A DNA stretch of 64,000 nucleotides from JBGVSA01 sp041807905 (GCF_041807905.1 NZ_JBGVSA010000007.1:62001-126000); one strand, 5' to 3'; shown: positions 23,185 to 30,173, counted from the first letter of the stretch. Translations and numbers: made by a program. Notes: a model not told the origin generated them from the letters alone.

Positions 23185-23400
23185 ATGGCAAACCATCCAA
23201 ACCGAGGGCCGAAAGGCCCCTCAGCCAATCCTGATCCCATCGAAGTGCGTGCCGCTCGCGAAGCGGCCGGGCTCACACAAACGCAAGCGGCAGAACTCAT
23301 CCACGGCACGCTGCGCGCGTGGCAGGAATGGGAGGCCGGCAACCGGCGAATGCATCCTGGGCTTTGGGAGCTTTTCTGTATCAAGACTTCAACTCCTTGA
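23185..23400 (+). CDS. Small helix-turn-helix protein
   Basis: 71 residues. After a Pro-rich start (N-H-P-N-R-G-P-K-G-P-S-A-N-P), the pattern I-E-V-R-A-A-R-E-A-A-G-L-T-Q-T-Q-A-A-E-L-I forms a helix-turn-helix, followed by R-A-W-Q-E-W-E-A-G-N-R-R-M-H-P and L-W-E-L-F. Such proteins are widespread in Burkholderiaceae phages. It probably binds DNA as a small regulator. It is convergent with ninG and overlaps its end by 20 bp. Confidence 0.78.
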   Translation: MANHPNRGPKGPSANPDPIEVRAAREAAGLTQTQAAELIHGTLRAWQEWEAGNRRMHPGLWELFCIKTSTP

Positions 23401-23956
23401 GCTTTGCCTTGTAAGTGGCGGCGATCGCGCGCAGCTCGTCGCGCGTCCATTTGTGCGGCTCGTTGTTGGCCTCAAGCGCTTCCACCCTGGCGATGCCGAT
23501 GCGGGCTATCAGTCCGAGGCGGTAATCCACTGCGCGGCCGGCGCCATAGCGGTTGCATTGCTTGAGTTGCGAGTGCACGTTGTCTTCGTTGAAGCGCAAG
23601 TGCGGAGCGGCCCCGCGGCTGCGGTAGTGCCCAGCGTCCCAATCTCCACCGCGTGTCTCACCGGAGGAGTAGCGGCCACAGCAGATGCATGGCTTGCCCG
23701 CGTCTCGTGCCCTGATCCAAGCATTGAATGCGATCTGCGCTTCCTTGATGAGCTGCGGGACGGTCTTGATCGCCTCGGCCCGCTTGCGGTCGTTCGCGCG
23801 CTGGTGATGCAACGCGACACGCGCCTTGCGCTCCCGGTCCTGCTCTGCCAGCTTGATAGCGCATTCGATGCTGTGTGCCTTCTGGAACGACCGAGCAGGA
23901 ATGAACTCCTGCCGGCATTCCTTGTTGGCGCACTTGCGGGGTTTAACGCTCAGCAC
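23381..23956 (-). CDS. ninG: NinG/Rap recombination protein
   Basis: 191 residues from the GTG at 23956, which has GGGGGAGAGGAA upstream and overlaps the previous stop by 7 bases. Family pattern: zinc-binding C-A-N-K-E-C-R-Q-E-F near the start, the second Cys pair C-I-C-C-G-R-Y-S-S near residue 105, then D-A-G-H-Y-R-S-R-G and the late H-S-Q-L-K-Q-C-N-R-Y. NinG (Rap) is a structure-specific nuclease of lambda-type phages that acts on branched recombination intermediates, in step with the Bet-exonuclease pair of this prophage. Confidence 0.9.
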   Translation of the reverse strand: MLSVKPRKCANKECRQEFIPARSFQKAHSIECAIKLAEQDRERKARVALHHQRANDRKRAEAIKTVPQLIKEAQIAFNAWIRARDAGKPCICCGRYSSGETRGGDWDAGHYRSRGAAPHLRFNEDNVHSQLKQCNRYGAGRAVDYRLGLIARIGIARVEALEANNEPHKWTRDELRAIAATYKAKLKELKS

Positions 23957-24150
23957 TTCCTCTCCCCCTTCTGTACCCACTCAACCCGCCGCACGACTAC
24001 TGCGGCATCTGCCTGCTTGAACTGCTCGCACCCTGTCGCACGCTTGATGCTGAGGAACAGATGACGCTTCCTCTCACATGTGCCGAAGCCCTGGCGGGCC
24101 ATTTCTGGCACCGCCTTCAGGTCCAGGTGCGCGTAGTCGATGCAGGGCAT
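23950..24150 (-). CDS. Small phage protein, unknown
   Basis: 66 residues. Pattern M-P-C-I-D-Y-A-H-L-D-L-K-A-V-P-E-M-A, then G-F-G-T-C-E-R-K-R-H-L-F-L-S-I-K-R-A-T-G-C, C-E-Q-F-K-Q-A. Several Cys and His suggest a possible metal site. Similar small proteins are found before ninG in phages of this group, but I cannot name the function. It overlaps the ninG start. Confidence 0.65.
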   Translation of the reverse strand: MPCIDYAHLDLKAVPEMARQGFGTCERKRHLFLSIKRATGCEQFKQADAAVVVRRVEWVQKGERKC

Positions 24151-24152
24151 GG

Positions 24153-24350
24153 CTACATTTCCAAAACCTTGTCCGCGTGCCGCTTGAACCTGTCGATCTG
24201 AATGTCGTCTTCAGCCATAAATGACGACGAAACCTCACTCGTACCGTCACCAACAATTTCGTTCACCGCAACGTCTTGAGCCTCATCGTCGCTATCTGCC
24301 TCCACAGCAAATACGGTTACGGTCTGTACTACCACCTCAAACCAAGCCAT
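24153..24350 (-). CDS. Small acidic phage protein
   Basis: 65 residues from the ATG at 24350, with AGGAGAACAAC upstream. The sequence is V-V-Q-T-V-T-V-F-A-V-E-A-D-S-D-D-E-A-Q-D, a beta strand followed by an acidic helix, then E-D-D-I-Q-I-D-R-F-K-R. Not recognised. It lies between the DnaB-type helicase gene and the next small gene, 2 bp from it. Confidence 0.65.
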   Translation of the reverse strand: MAWFEVVVQTVTVFAVEADSDDEAQDVAVNEIVGDGTSEVSSSFMAEDDIQIDRFKRHADKVLEM

Positions 24351-24389
24351 GTTGTTCTCCTGCGGTCTCATTGGCGCCCGCGATGCCAG

Positions 24390-25805
24390 TTAGTCGAACC
24401 CATTGCCCTTGTTGCGTCGCATCGGCTTGTTGCGTGCCGCCTCATCGCGTGCCGCGCGCTGCTGCTCGTGCCATGCGTCCTCGTCCAGGTCACGGAATGA
24501 CGCGGTAGGCCCATGCCATGCAACCCGAACGATCCCTCCTGCCGGGCCGCTACGTTGCTTTCCGATGATCAGTTCAGCAGTGCCCTTATCCTGGCTATCG
24601 GGGTTGTAGACCTCGTCTCGGTAGGCGAAGAGGATCAAGTCGGCGTCCTGCTCGATGTCGCCGGACTCGCGCAAATCGGACATGTGCGGGCGCTTGTTCG
24701 GGCGGTCCTCCACCTTGCGATTGAGCTGCGAGAGCGCGATGACCGGACAGTGGCATTCCTTGGCCAACGCTTTCAGGCCACGGGATACAGCGCCGATCTG
24801 TTGCGTGCGGTTCTCGCCGTCACCGCGCATGAGTTGCAGGTAGTCGACCACCACCAGCCGGACACCGTGGCGGCGGCGAATTGCGTTGGTTCTGGCCCGG
24901 ACTTGGTTGATGTGAAGAGCCGGCGTCTCGTCGATGTGAATCGCGCTTTCGGCGAGCTGGCTTGTGGCCATCGTCACGCAGGACCATTCGTGGTCGTTCA
25001 ACTTTCCTTCGATGACAGACGTCAGCGGGATGCGCCCGAGGCGAGATATCGAACGCTGCGTGAGTTCTTCGATCGACATTTCCATCGTGAAGACGATCAC
25101 AGCACCTTCGCGCTTGTCGTCGAATGCAGCCGCCTCGGCGCAGGCCATGGCCAGAGACGTCTTGCCCATGCCGGGACGTCCAGCGATGATCACGAGCCCT
25201 GACGGCGCGTAGCTGAAGAGTTGTTCATCCAGGCGCGCAAGGCCGGTGGCGTACCGGCGCGGCGTTGCGTCACTCAATCGGCTGTCGATCTGCACCAGCG
25301 TGCGCTGCACTGCCTCGCGCGCGCCGACCGGGCCTGTGCCCTGACGCGCCCCCGCCTCTTCGATCTGAGCGATGCGGGACGATGCTGCTGCCACGCGTTC
25401 CTCGACCGTTCCGCCATCAGCCGCCAGTGCGATCGACTGAATGTCGCTGCCGGCAGTGATCAGTGCCCGGATCGTGGCGCGCTCGGCGATGATCTCGGCA
25501 TGGCGCTTTGCCAGAGCAGTCGAGAATGACGCGTTCGCAAGCTCTCCGAGGTAAGCCAAGCCGCCAATCGATTGATCCGAGCCGGCGCGTTGCAGCGCTT
25601 CGAACACCGACACGACGTCGATGCCTTTGCCTTCAGCAGCTAGGACGCCAATCGTCGCGAAGATCGTGCGATGGTCATCGCGGTAGAAGTCGGCAGCGGC
25701 CACCACGTCCGACACGACGTCCCAGCACCGGCCGTCCATGAGCAACGCGCCGAGCAGCGCTTGTTCGGCCTCAACGCTGTGCGGAACAAGGTCCATCGGG
25801 TTCAT
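24390..25805 (-). CDS. Replicative DNA helicase, DnaB-like
   Basis: 471 residues. N-terminal domain V-E-A-E-Q-A-L-L-G-A-L-L-M-D-G-R-C-W, then the RecA-type domain with Walker A G-R-P-G-M-G-K-T at residues 209-216, the Walker B region R-L-V-V-V-D-Y-L-Q-L-M and the late S-D-L-R-E-S-G-D-I-E-Q-D-A-D arginine-finger region. It unwinds DNA at the phage fork as a hexamer. The ATG overlaps the stop of the preceding replication gene (ATGA), which probably acts as origin binder or loader. As the prophage has its own helicase, it can replicate without host DnaB. Confidence 0.95.
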   Translation of the reverse strand: MNPMDLVPHSVEAEQALLGALLMDGRCWDVVSDVVAAADFYRDDHRTIFATIGVLAAEGKGIDVVSVFEALQRAGSDQSIGGLAYLGELANASFSTALAKRHAEIIAERATIRALITAGSDIQSIALAADGGTVEERVAAASSRIAQIEEAGARQGTGPVGAREAVQRTLVQIDSRLSDATPRRYATGLARLDEQLFSYAPSGLVIIAGRPGMGKTSLAMACAEAAAFDDKREGAVIVFTMEMSIEELTQRSISRLGRIPLTSVIEGKLNDHEWSCVTMATSQLAESAIHIDETPALHINQVRARTNAIRRRHGVRLVVVDYLQLMRGDGENRTQQIGAVSRGLKALAKECHCPVIALSQLNRKVEDRPNKRPHMSDLRESGDIEQDADLILFAYRDEVYNPDSQDKGTAELIIGKQRSGPAGGIVRVAWHGPTASFRDLDEDAWHEQQRAARDEAARNKPMRRNKGNGFD

Positions 25806-26602
25806 GCGGCCTCCCGATGCTGCTCACGACTCAGTCGCGCTTGGCGGGCATTCATCGCCTGCTGTCCATTCGACGTCAGCCGGTATTCGCCACCGTCGAG
25901 CCACCAGAGCTTGCCCCAGTTGCCACGCACCGCCTTTCGGAAGACTCGCCGCCAGTCCTTGTACCGCTTGTCCTCGTTGGCAAACCGAGCCTTGAACTCG
26001 TCCCATGCAAGGGCAACGAAATCGCTTGGCATGCGAGCGTCTTCGGCGTACTCGAAAACCGGATCGTCTTCAGGCACAGCTCTCTCGCCTTTGGCCTTCA
26101 GGCCATCAAGCCAGCAGCGAAAAGTTTGTCCGCCACGCGACGTTGGCGACACCGGCGCTTCGACAGAAGCGGCGGTAGGGTTTTCTTCTTCCTTGATCCC
26201 TTCCTTTCCTTGATCCCTTCCTTGATCCTCCGACGAAGTTTCGCGAATGTTCGCGAATGTTCGCGATGAATCATCAGGACAAGGCAATTTCGACTTAGAT
26301 GGCTTGTCGATTTTCTGATGAATCAACCAGTTACAGATTTGCAGGTAAGACTGGTTTCCGATCTTGTAGCGAACGATGCATTCCTCGCGTTCAAGTTCGT
26401 TCAGCCACGTGTCGATCAGTGCCGGAGCATCGTCGTCATAGGGAAAAAGAAGACTCGCGAGCATTCGCGAATTTCCGCGAAGCCTCCCTTCATCGTCGGC
26501 AAGAGTCCATAGCTCGATGAACGTCAGGCGCGCGTCTCGCGAGACGTTGCCCATGCTTTCGGACTGAGGGAACTCCGGCTTGATAGACCTGATACGAGCC
26601 AT
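25802..26602 (-). CDS. Phage replication protein, likely origin-binding
   Basis: 266 residues from the ATG at 26602 (M-A-R-I-R-S-I-K-P-E-F). The start is that of phage replication proteins with a winged helix: R-L-T-F-I-E-L-W-T-L-A-D-D-E-G-R-L-R-G, then C-I-V-R-Y-K-I-G-N-Q-S-Y-L-Q-I-C-N-W. A hydrophilic middle (residues about 110-150) is encoded by repeated DNA. The C-terminal part F-V-A-L-A-W-D-E-F-K-A-R-F-A and K-R-Y-K-D-W-R-R-V-F-R is typical of DnaT/O-like proteins. It is coupled to the helicase gene, as in lambda O-P. The origin may lie inside the gene, as in lambda. Confidence 0.85.
   Translation of the reverse strand: MARIRSIKPEFPQSESMGNVSRDARLTFIELWTLADDEGRLRGNSRMLASLLFPYDDDAPALIDTWLNELEREECIVRYKIGNQSYLQICNWLIHQKIDKPSKSKLPCPDDSSRTFANIRETSSEDQGRDQGKEGIKEEENPTAASVEAPVSPTSRGGQTFRCWLDGLKAKGERAVPEDDPVFEYAEDARMPSDFVALAWDEFKARFANEDKRYKDWRRVFRKAVRGNWGKLWWLDGGEYRLTSNGQQAMNARQARLSREQHREAA
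26191..26269. repeat. Iteron-like repeats, candidate replication origin
   Basis: Inside the replication gene: three copies of CCTTGATCC (26191, 26208, 26220) and directly after them three tandem copies of a ten-base unit TTCGCGAATG (26240, 26250 and a variant at 26260). One more TTCGCGAA is at 26464. The arrangement recalls the lambda origin inside gene O. The repeats encode only a hydrophilic linker, so protein function alone does not explain them. Confidence 0.55.
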
Positions 26603-27174
26603 CAACGAGCCCCCCATCTAGACCTATGCTTCACGACCGTATCCGACAACAAATGATCAAACCGGCCGCCGAAGTACTGCACTCCGAAGTAATGCGTATT
26701 GAGTGCGTGAATCAGTCCATCGGACGTACGATTTGCCCAATGGCTCAGGAGAGTTTCGGCCTCCTCCACCTCGCCTTGCGCGATTAGCTCTCGGATGTCG
26801 CCAATCTCTGGGCTCTCTCGGTTGCACTCAGCCCCGGTCACTCGAAATACGGTCCATCCCATTGCTGCTGTTTGCCGATCACGTTCGGCATCGCGATCAG
26901 CATCGTGGAAATCCTTGCCGTCACATTCGAGAATGAATTTCTTTCTTGGCGATGCGAAGTCCGCGAAGTACCGGCCAACTGGATATTGCGGGTACAGGAC
27001 CAGTCCAGCGGATCGAATAGATGCCCAGGCGCTTTCTTCTATGGGCGTGAACATCTTCAGCCAGTCGAGCTGATATGGATCAATGCCCCATTGGCCATCG
27101 ACGGAAGACAAGATGTCTTGCTCATACTCGCGGTATAGGGATCGAATCTCGGCGAATGGGTAGCGGCTGGACAT
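26602..27174 (-). CDS. DUF559-type endonuclease
   Basis: 190 residues from the ATG at 27174, overlapping the previous stop (TGATG). The middle has the PD-(D/E)xK-like pattern of DUF559 and very-short-patch-type nucleases: P-V-G-R-Y-F-A-D-F-A-S-P-R-K-K-F-I-L-E-C near residue 72-91, followed by D-G-K-D-F-H, R-D-A-E-R-D-R-Q-T-A-A-M-G-W and V-F-R-V-T-G. Active residues would be Asp, then Glu-x-Asp. Its role in a replication module is not known: a recombination nuclease, a repair enzyme or a selfish nuclease are all possible. Confidence 0.8.
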   Translation of the reverse strand: MSSRYPFAEIRSLYREYEQDILSSVDGQWGIDPYQLDWLKMFTPIEESAWASIRSAGLVLYPQYPVGRYFADFASPRKKFILECDGKDFHDADRDAERDRQTAAMGWTVFRVTGAECNRESPEIGDIRELIAQGEVEEAETLLSHWANRTSDGLIHALNTHYFGVQYFGGRFDHLLSDTVVKHRSRWGAR

Positions 27175-27479
27175 CACGCCAACTCCCATACATTCGGGGA
27201 CTGCCCAGGATTGACGCGGCGAACGATCAGCCGATCTTCGAGAACCCGCAGATGGTGACTGATCGTGCTTGTGTCGACTTTCAGTTGCAGGGCAATTTGC
27301 GAGACCTTCGCTTGCCCCATTGCGCGGATGACATTGACGATGTCTTGTCGGCGTTGAACGGACTTCTTGCTCTCTGCCGGTGCTTCAGTAGGAGCCTCGA
27401 AGCGGCGGATAGCGCTCTTCTTCGGCAGCGGATGCGGAGTCGCGCAAAGGCCGAATGCGGTGTATGCAAGGCAGGACAT
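27174..27479 (-). CDS. Winged-helix (ArsR/MarR-like) DNA-binding protein
   Basis: 101 residues from the ATG at 27479, which overlaps the previous stop (TAATG). The C-terminal 60 residues form a winged helix: R-R-Q-D-I-V-N-V-I-R-A-M-G-Q-A-K-V, I-A-L-Q-L-K-V-D-T-S-T-I-S-H-H-L-R-V-L-E and a wing R-L-I-V-R-R-V-N-P-G-Q. The S-H-H-L-R-V-L-E is the standard recognition helix of ArsR-type proteins. The N-terminal part has P-L-P-K-K-S. It could regulate the early operon or help to open the origin. Confidence 0.78.
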   Translation of the reverse strand: MSCLAYTAFGLCATPHPLPKKSAIRRFEAPTEAPAESKKSVQRRQDIVNVIRAMGQAKVSQIALQLKVDTSTISHHLRVLEDRLIVRRVNPGQSPNVWELA

Positions 27480-27865
27480 TACTGGCGCTCCTGTTTTGCA
27501 ACGGCATCGAATGCGTGCAGCATGTGAAGCGTCAAAGGAAGCCGGTTTGTATCCACTTCGACATTGCGAGCCCATTCATCAGAGGCGTCCTCGATCGCTT
27601 CACGCATCCGCCCAAGGACGCCGTTCAGCCGAACGATTTCCGCATCCTTCGCATTGATCATGTCGCGCAGCTCGTCGACTTCGGACCGGGTGTAGGTGGG
27701 GTCGTTTGCTTCAGGCTTCAGATTCCCCTTGTCATCCGTTGCAGCGCGGATGACTGCATCCAGACTCCGGTAGTCGCTTTCGTAAAGGGGATTGGCTCGC
27801 GCGGCGTGTGCCAATGCCAAGACCGCCTTGCGGCACGCGCAGAGAAGAGTTTCGGCGTTTGTCAT
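27479..27865 (-). CDS. Phage protein with coiled coil, unknown
   Basis: 128 residues from the ATG at 27865. It has A-E-T-L-L-C-A-C-R-K-A-V-L-A-L-A-H at the start, a Y-T-R-S-E-V-D-E-L-R-D-M-I-N-A-K-D-A-E-I coiled-coil segment near the middle and R-M-R-E-A-I-E-D-A-S-D-E-W. This is a common pattern of phage proteins of unknown function. The start overlaps the stop of the membrane protein gene (ATGA). Confidence 0.7.
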   Translation of the reverse strand: MTNAETLLCACRKAVLALAHAARANPLYESDYRSLDAVIRAATDDKGNLKPEANDPTYTRSEVDELRDMINAKDAEIVRLNGVLGRMREAIEDASDEWARNVEVDTNRLPLTLHMLHAFDAVAKQERQ

Positions 27866-28212
27866 TGTGAGGCCCCCGGGTTCCTGCCATTCAAAGCCCT
27901 GTTGCGCGCGGCCTCTACAAATAGCGCGCCTAGCGCCTTTGCGGTCGCGGCGAACACCAGCCCATACCAAATAAGGCTGGCAACAATCAGGATTTCAGAG
28001 ATCCAGTGGTATGTGGCGAACCCGCGCGTTCGGCTTGACACCTCGCTCGGGTTTGAGAACCCGAATAGGATTCCGAAGACGCCGAAGAACCACGCCATGA
28101 AGGCTACGATGTTGCCGGCGCCATCCATGCCATACGCCTGCCACAGATAGAGGCATCCGAAGAACACAGCATCGCCGCCAAGGGCGGCAAGCCATCTCTT
28201 TGTAGGGCTCAT
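27862..28212 (-). CDS. Small integral membrane protein
   Basis: 116 residues with three likely membrane helices: G-G-D-A-V-F-F-G-C-L-Y-L-W-Q-A (about 12-28), I-V-A-F-M-A-W-F-F-G-V-F-G-I-L-F-G (about 34-52) and I-L-I-V-A-S-L-I-W-Y-G-L-V-F-A-A (about 74-92). No family recognised. It follows the cII gene (4 bp overlap) in the early operon, where phages often keep exclusion or lysogeny-related membrane proteins; such a role is only a guess. Confidence 0.7.
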   Translation of the reverse strand: MSPTKRWLAALGGDAVFFGCLYLWQAYGMDGAGNIVAFMAWFFGVFGILFGFSNPSEVSSRTRGFATYHWISEILIVASLIWYGLVFAATAKALGALFVEAARNRALNGRNPGASQ

Positions 28213-28547
28213 TGCGCTGCCCCCCGAATGTTCTCCAGCTCCTTCATCGCATCGCCGCCCTGACGCAGCATGTTCGCGTTCCAGAGCAGCGCGCCGGCAG
28301 TTGTCTCACTAAGGAAGATGGCGCGCTCTCGGGTCATCGAGAACGAATCGCGCTCTTCCACCTTCAGGCCCATCGCAGCCAATAGCCGCGCAGCCTTCGG
28401 GATCAGCTCGTCCGCGTCCTTCATCCGAGTAACCGTCGAGCTATTCACGCCCAGCTCATCGGCCACGGTCTTCTGACCGAGACGCGCAAGCTGCTGGAGG
28501 ATTCGAGATTCGTTTTCTCGCGCCAGTGCTTCAATTTCGGGACTCAT
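28209..28547 (-). CDS. cII: CII-type transcription activator
   Basis: 112 residues from the ATG at 28547 with CGGAGTTGCAC upstream. Typical lambda CII pattern: E-S-R-I-L-Q-Q-L-A-R-L-G-Q-K-T-V-A-D-E-L-G-V-N, then S-S-T-V-T-R-M-K-D and K-A-A-R-L-L-A-A-M-G-L-K-V. The middle part forms the helix-turn-helix. CII decides for lysogeny by activating a repressor promoter; a perfect TTGC-N6-TTGC site lies 64 bp upstream, oriented towards the repressor gene. The protein is slightly longer than lambda CII (97 residues). Confidence 0.88.
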   Translation of the reverse strand: MSPEIEALARENESRILQQLARLGQKTVADELGVNSSTVTRMKDADELIPKAARLLAAMGLKVEERDSFSMTRERAIFLSETTAGALLWNANMLRQGGDAMKELENIRGAAQ

Positions 28548-28610
28548 GTGCAACTCCGAGAAACTCAGAACAACGGTGCGCAACGACGCGCAACACGATC
28601 CATTGCGGTA

Positions 28611-28650
28611 TTGCGGGTATTTGCATGACATGGGTCACAGAATTGACCCA
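28611..28650 (+). promoter_or_regulatory. CII-dependent promoter (pRE-like)
   Basis: Plus strand TTGC (28611-28614), six bases, TTGC (28621-28624): the exact lambda CII recognition layout. The six bases act as -35, and 17 bases later CAGAAT (28638-28643) can be the -10, the same geometry as lambda pRE. Transcription would run through the cro region in antisense to the repressor gene. A palindrome TGGGTCA-CAGAAT-TGACCCA (28631-28650) overlaps the -10 and may bind another regulator. Confidence 0.7.
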
Positions 28651-28725
28651 TCGCCGCAACACATGCGGCATACGAATAGGCGGAGACCCCAGCCATGTCA
28701 GTAGAATCAAATTTCCACATCGTCA

Positions 28726-29211
28726 TCACCGACCTGAAAGGGGACTCCATTGACCATCGATATCTCGTGCCCGAACTGCGGCCACAAGACGTTCAAAACT
28801 CTCACCGATCCGAACGGAGCGACGGATCTCAACGACGCCATCTGCACCAGTTGTGGCTACGCACTCACCGAAGACGACATCCGAAAGAAGGCTATCGACG
28901 AAGTCGAGCGCTTGCTCTCCGCTTCCGGGCTTTTCAAGAAGTAGCTGGCGAAGCTGATCAACCTGCTGTTGCAGCACCGTTGTATCGAGAGACAGTCGAG
29001 CCGATACAGATGGATAGGTCATGCCGCGAACCTCATCATCCAGTGCGTCGAGTCGCGAAATGATCACGTTCCACTCTCTGCACTTCTCGTCGAGTTCCTT
29101 CATGAAACGTTCGCTTTCGGCGAGTTGGAAGCTCAGTACAAGTTCGGCGCGTCTCGACCTGTCGAGACGCTTGGCGCGCATGCGGCTAAGGCGTTGGTCA
29201 CGCAACTTCAT
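28726..29211 (-). CDS. Early-operon protein after cro, coiled coil, unknown
   Basis: 161 residues from the ATG at 29211, overlapping the cro stop (ATGA). The N-terminal part is basic (K-L-R-D-Q-R-L-S-R-M-R-A-K-R-L-D-R-S-R-R) and is followed by helices with E-R-F-M-K-E-L-D-E-K-C-R-E-W-N-V-I-I. The last 70 residues overlap, on the opposite strand, a convincing zinc-ribbon gene (28750-28944). GC at third codon positions is lower in that part in the minus frame than in the plus frame. The N-terminal two thirds are clearly coding. Not recognised; the place corresponds to lambda genes between cro and cII. Confidence 0.65.
   Translation of the reverse strand: MKLRDQRLSRMRAKRLDRSRRAELVLSFQLAESERFMKELDEKCREWNVIISRLDALDDEVRGMTYPSVSARLSLDTTVLQQQVDQLRQLLLEKPGSGEQALDFVDSLLSDVVFGECVATTGADGVVEIRRSVRIGESFERLVAAVRARDIDGQWSPLSGR
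28750..28944 (+). CDS. Small zinc-ribbon protein
   Basis: 64 residues from the TTG at 28750, which has AAGGGGAC upstream. Two Cys pairs, C-P-N-C-G-H near residue 7 and C-T-S-C-G-Y near residue 33, form a zinc ribbon; the C-terminus is a charged helix (D-D-I-R-K-K-A-I-D-E-V-E-R-L-L). I know similar small phage zinc-ribbon proteins from Burkholderia. GC at codon third positions is high, in favour of real coding. It lies antisense to the end of the 28,726 gene and downstream of the pRE-like promoter, so it may be expressed in the lysogenic decision. Confidence 0.7.
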   Translation: MTIDISCPNCGHKTFKTLTDPNGATDLNDAICTSCGYALTEDDIRKKAIDEVERLLSASGLFKK

Positions 29212-29429
29212 GCCGCCACTCCTGTCTGCGCACGTTTCTGCTGTCTGTCTAGCGTTGCAGCGATGCGTCGCAGGGAGTCGAGCGTGTGGGCGTAGACCTG
29301 CTTCCTTCTCCCGGTCTCTATGTGACTTACTGCGCCCTGAGACAAGCCGGCGCGCCGCGCAATCTCGGCCTGCGACAGGCCGTGCGACCGGATCTTTAGG
29401 ACAAGTTGTTGTGCAGTGAGAGTGCTCAT
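29208..29429 (-). CDS. cro: Cro-like repressor
   Basis: 73 residues. XRE helix-turn-helix: L-V-L-K-I-R-S-H-G-L-S-Q-A-E-I-A-R-R-A-G-L-S-Q-G-A-V-S-H-I split over residues 9-37, with the recognition helix Q-G-A-V-S-H-I-E. It is divergent from the repressor gene with operators between, the defining lambda layout. The promoter TTGCCA-N17-TAGAGT (29464 to 29436, minus) puts the expected transcription start on the A of the ATG, so the message may be leaderless; no good ribosome binding site is seen. Confidence 0.82.
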   Translation of the reverse strand: MSTLTAQQLVLKIRSHGLSQAEIARRAGLSQGAVSHIETGRRKQVYAHTLDSLRRIAATLDRQQKRAQTGVAA

Positions 29430-29440
29430 GCACCAACTCT

Positions 29441-29510
29441 AATACATACGTATTTTCTTGGCAATACCTATCTACTTGCACATTCCTGCATGATTCAATA
29501 CATGAGTAAT
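29441..29510. promoter_or_regulatory. Right operator region with three repressor sites
   Basis: Three copies of the pattern AATACNNNNGTATT: AATACATACGTATT (29441-29454, perfect), AATACCTATCTACT (29463-29476, 7 of 10) and AATACATGAGTAAT (29497-29510, 9 of 10; it covers the repressor start codon). They overlap the cro promoter and the likely repressor promoter. The same pattern recurs at 31,025 and 31,050, and nowhere else that I noticed. Confidence 0.72.
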
Positions 29511-30167
29511 CTTTCTGAGCGTCTCATTCAGACCCGAAACGCTAGGGGCTGGTCTCAAGAGAAATTGGCGGATGAAGCCAACGTCTCGCAAGGGACTATT
29601 GGTCATCTTGAAAGCGGACGAAACGAGTCATCCCGCAAACTTGCGCAGATAGCCCAAGCCCTTGGGGTTGATGCTGCTTGGCTCGCTACCGGCAAAGGAA
29701 AGCCGCATCACTTAAGCGACAGCGCTACCGAGCCCGCTAGTCTAGAGGCGGAGATAGTCCCCATCAGGCGGGCAGAGCTAAAGCTTTCCGCCGGCGCCCA
29801 TGGTTTTGGTGTCGAGTACATGACCGGTGAGGGGCGCCCGATCTACTTCCGCGCAGACTGGCTCAGGACTCACGGATACCGACCGGATCGGCTATTGGCT
29901 ATGTTGGTAAGCGGCCCAAGCATGGAGCCGACTCTGTACGACGGGGACATCGTAGTGATCAACCTGGATGACACTCGCCTCGAAGATGGCGCCGCCTATG
30001 CTGCCAACTATGAGGGGCTAGCAGTGATTAAGCGCCTGAAGCGAGATGGCGGGGAATGGTGGCTTGCCTCTGACAATACCGACAAGCGTCGGTTTCCAGA
30101 CAAGCGATGTACCGAGGATGTGACAATCGTAGGCCGCGCAATCTACAAACAGAGCAGTGTGGTTTAG
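29502..30167 (+). CDS. CI-type repressor, LexA/S24 self-cleaving
   Basis: 221 residues from the ATG at 29502. N-terminal helix-turn-helix R-N-A-R-G-W-S-Q-E-K-L-A-D-E-A-N-V-S-Q (12-30), cleavage site Ala97-Gly98 (L-S-A-G-A-H-G), catalytic Ser140 in G-P-S-M-E-P-T-L and Lys177 in A-V-I-K-R-L. RecA-stimulated self-cleavage would induce the prophage after DNA damage. The start codon lies inside an operator, and a weak -10 (CATGAT, 29489-29494) predicts a leaderless message, as for lambda cI. It is convergent with the next membrane protein gene. Confidence 0.92.
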   Translation: MSNLSERLIQTRNARGWSQEKLADEANVSQGTIGHLESGRNESSRKLAQIAQALGVDAAWLATGKGKPHHLSDSATEPASLEAEIVPIRRAELKLSAGAHGFGVEYMTGEGRPIYFRADWLRTHGYRPDRLLAMLVSGPSMEPTLYDGDIVVINLDDTRLEDGAAYAANYEGLAVIKRLKRDGGEWWLASDNTDKRRFPDKRCTEDVTIVGRAIYKQSSVV

Positions 30168-30173
30168 CACACT

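Noticed and set aside
28695..29063. ORF starting M-S-V-E-S-N-F-H at 28695 on the plus strand
   Set aside because: It has a possible ribosome binding site, but after about 25 residues it becomes an Arg/His-rich shadow in another frame of the zinc-ribbon gene.
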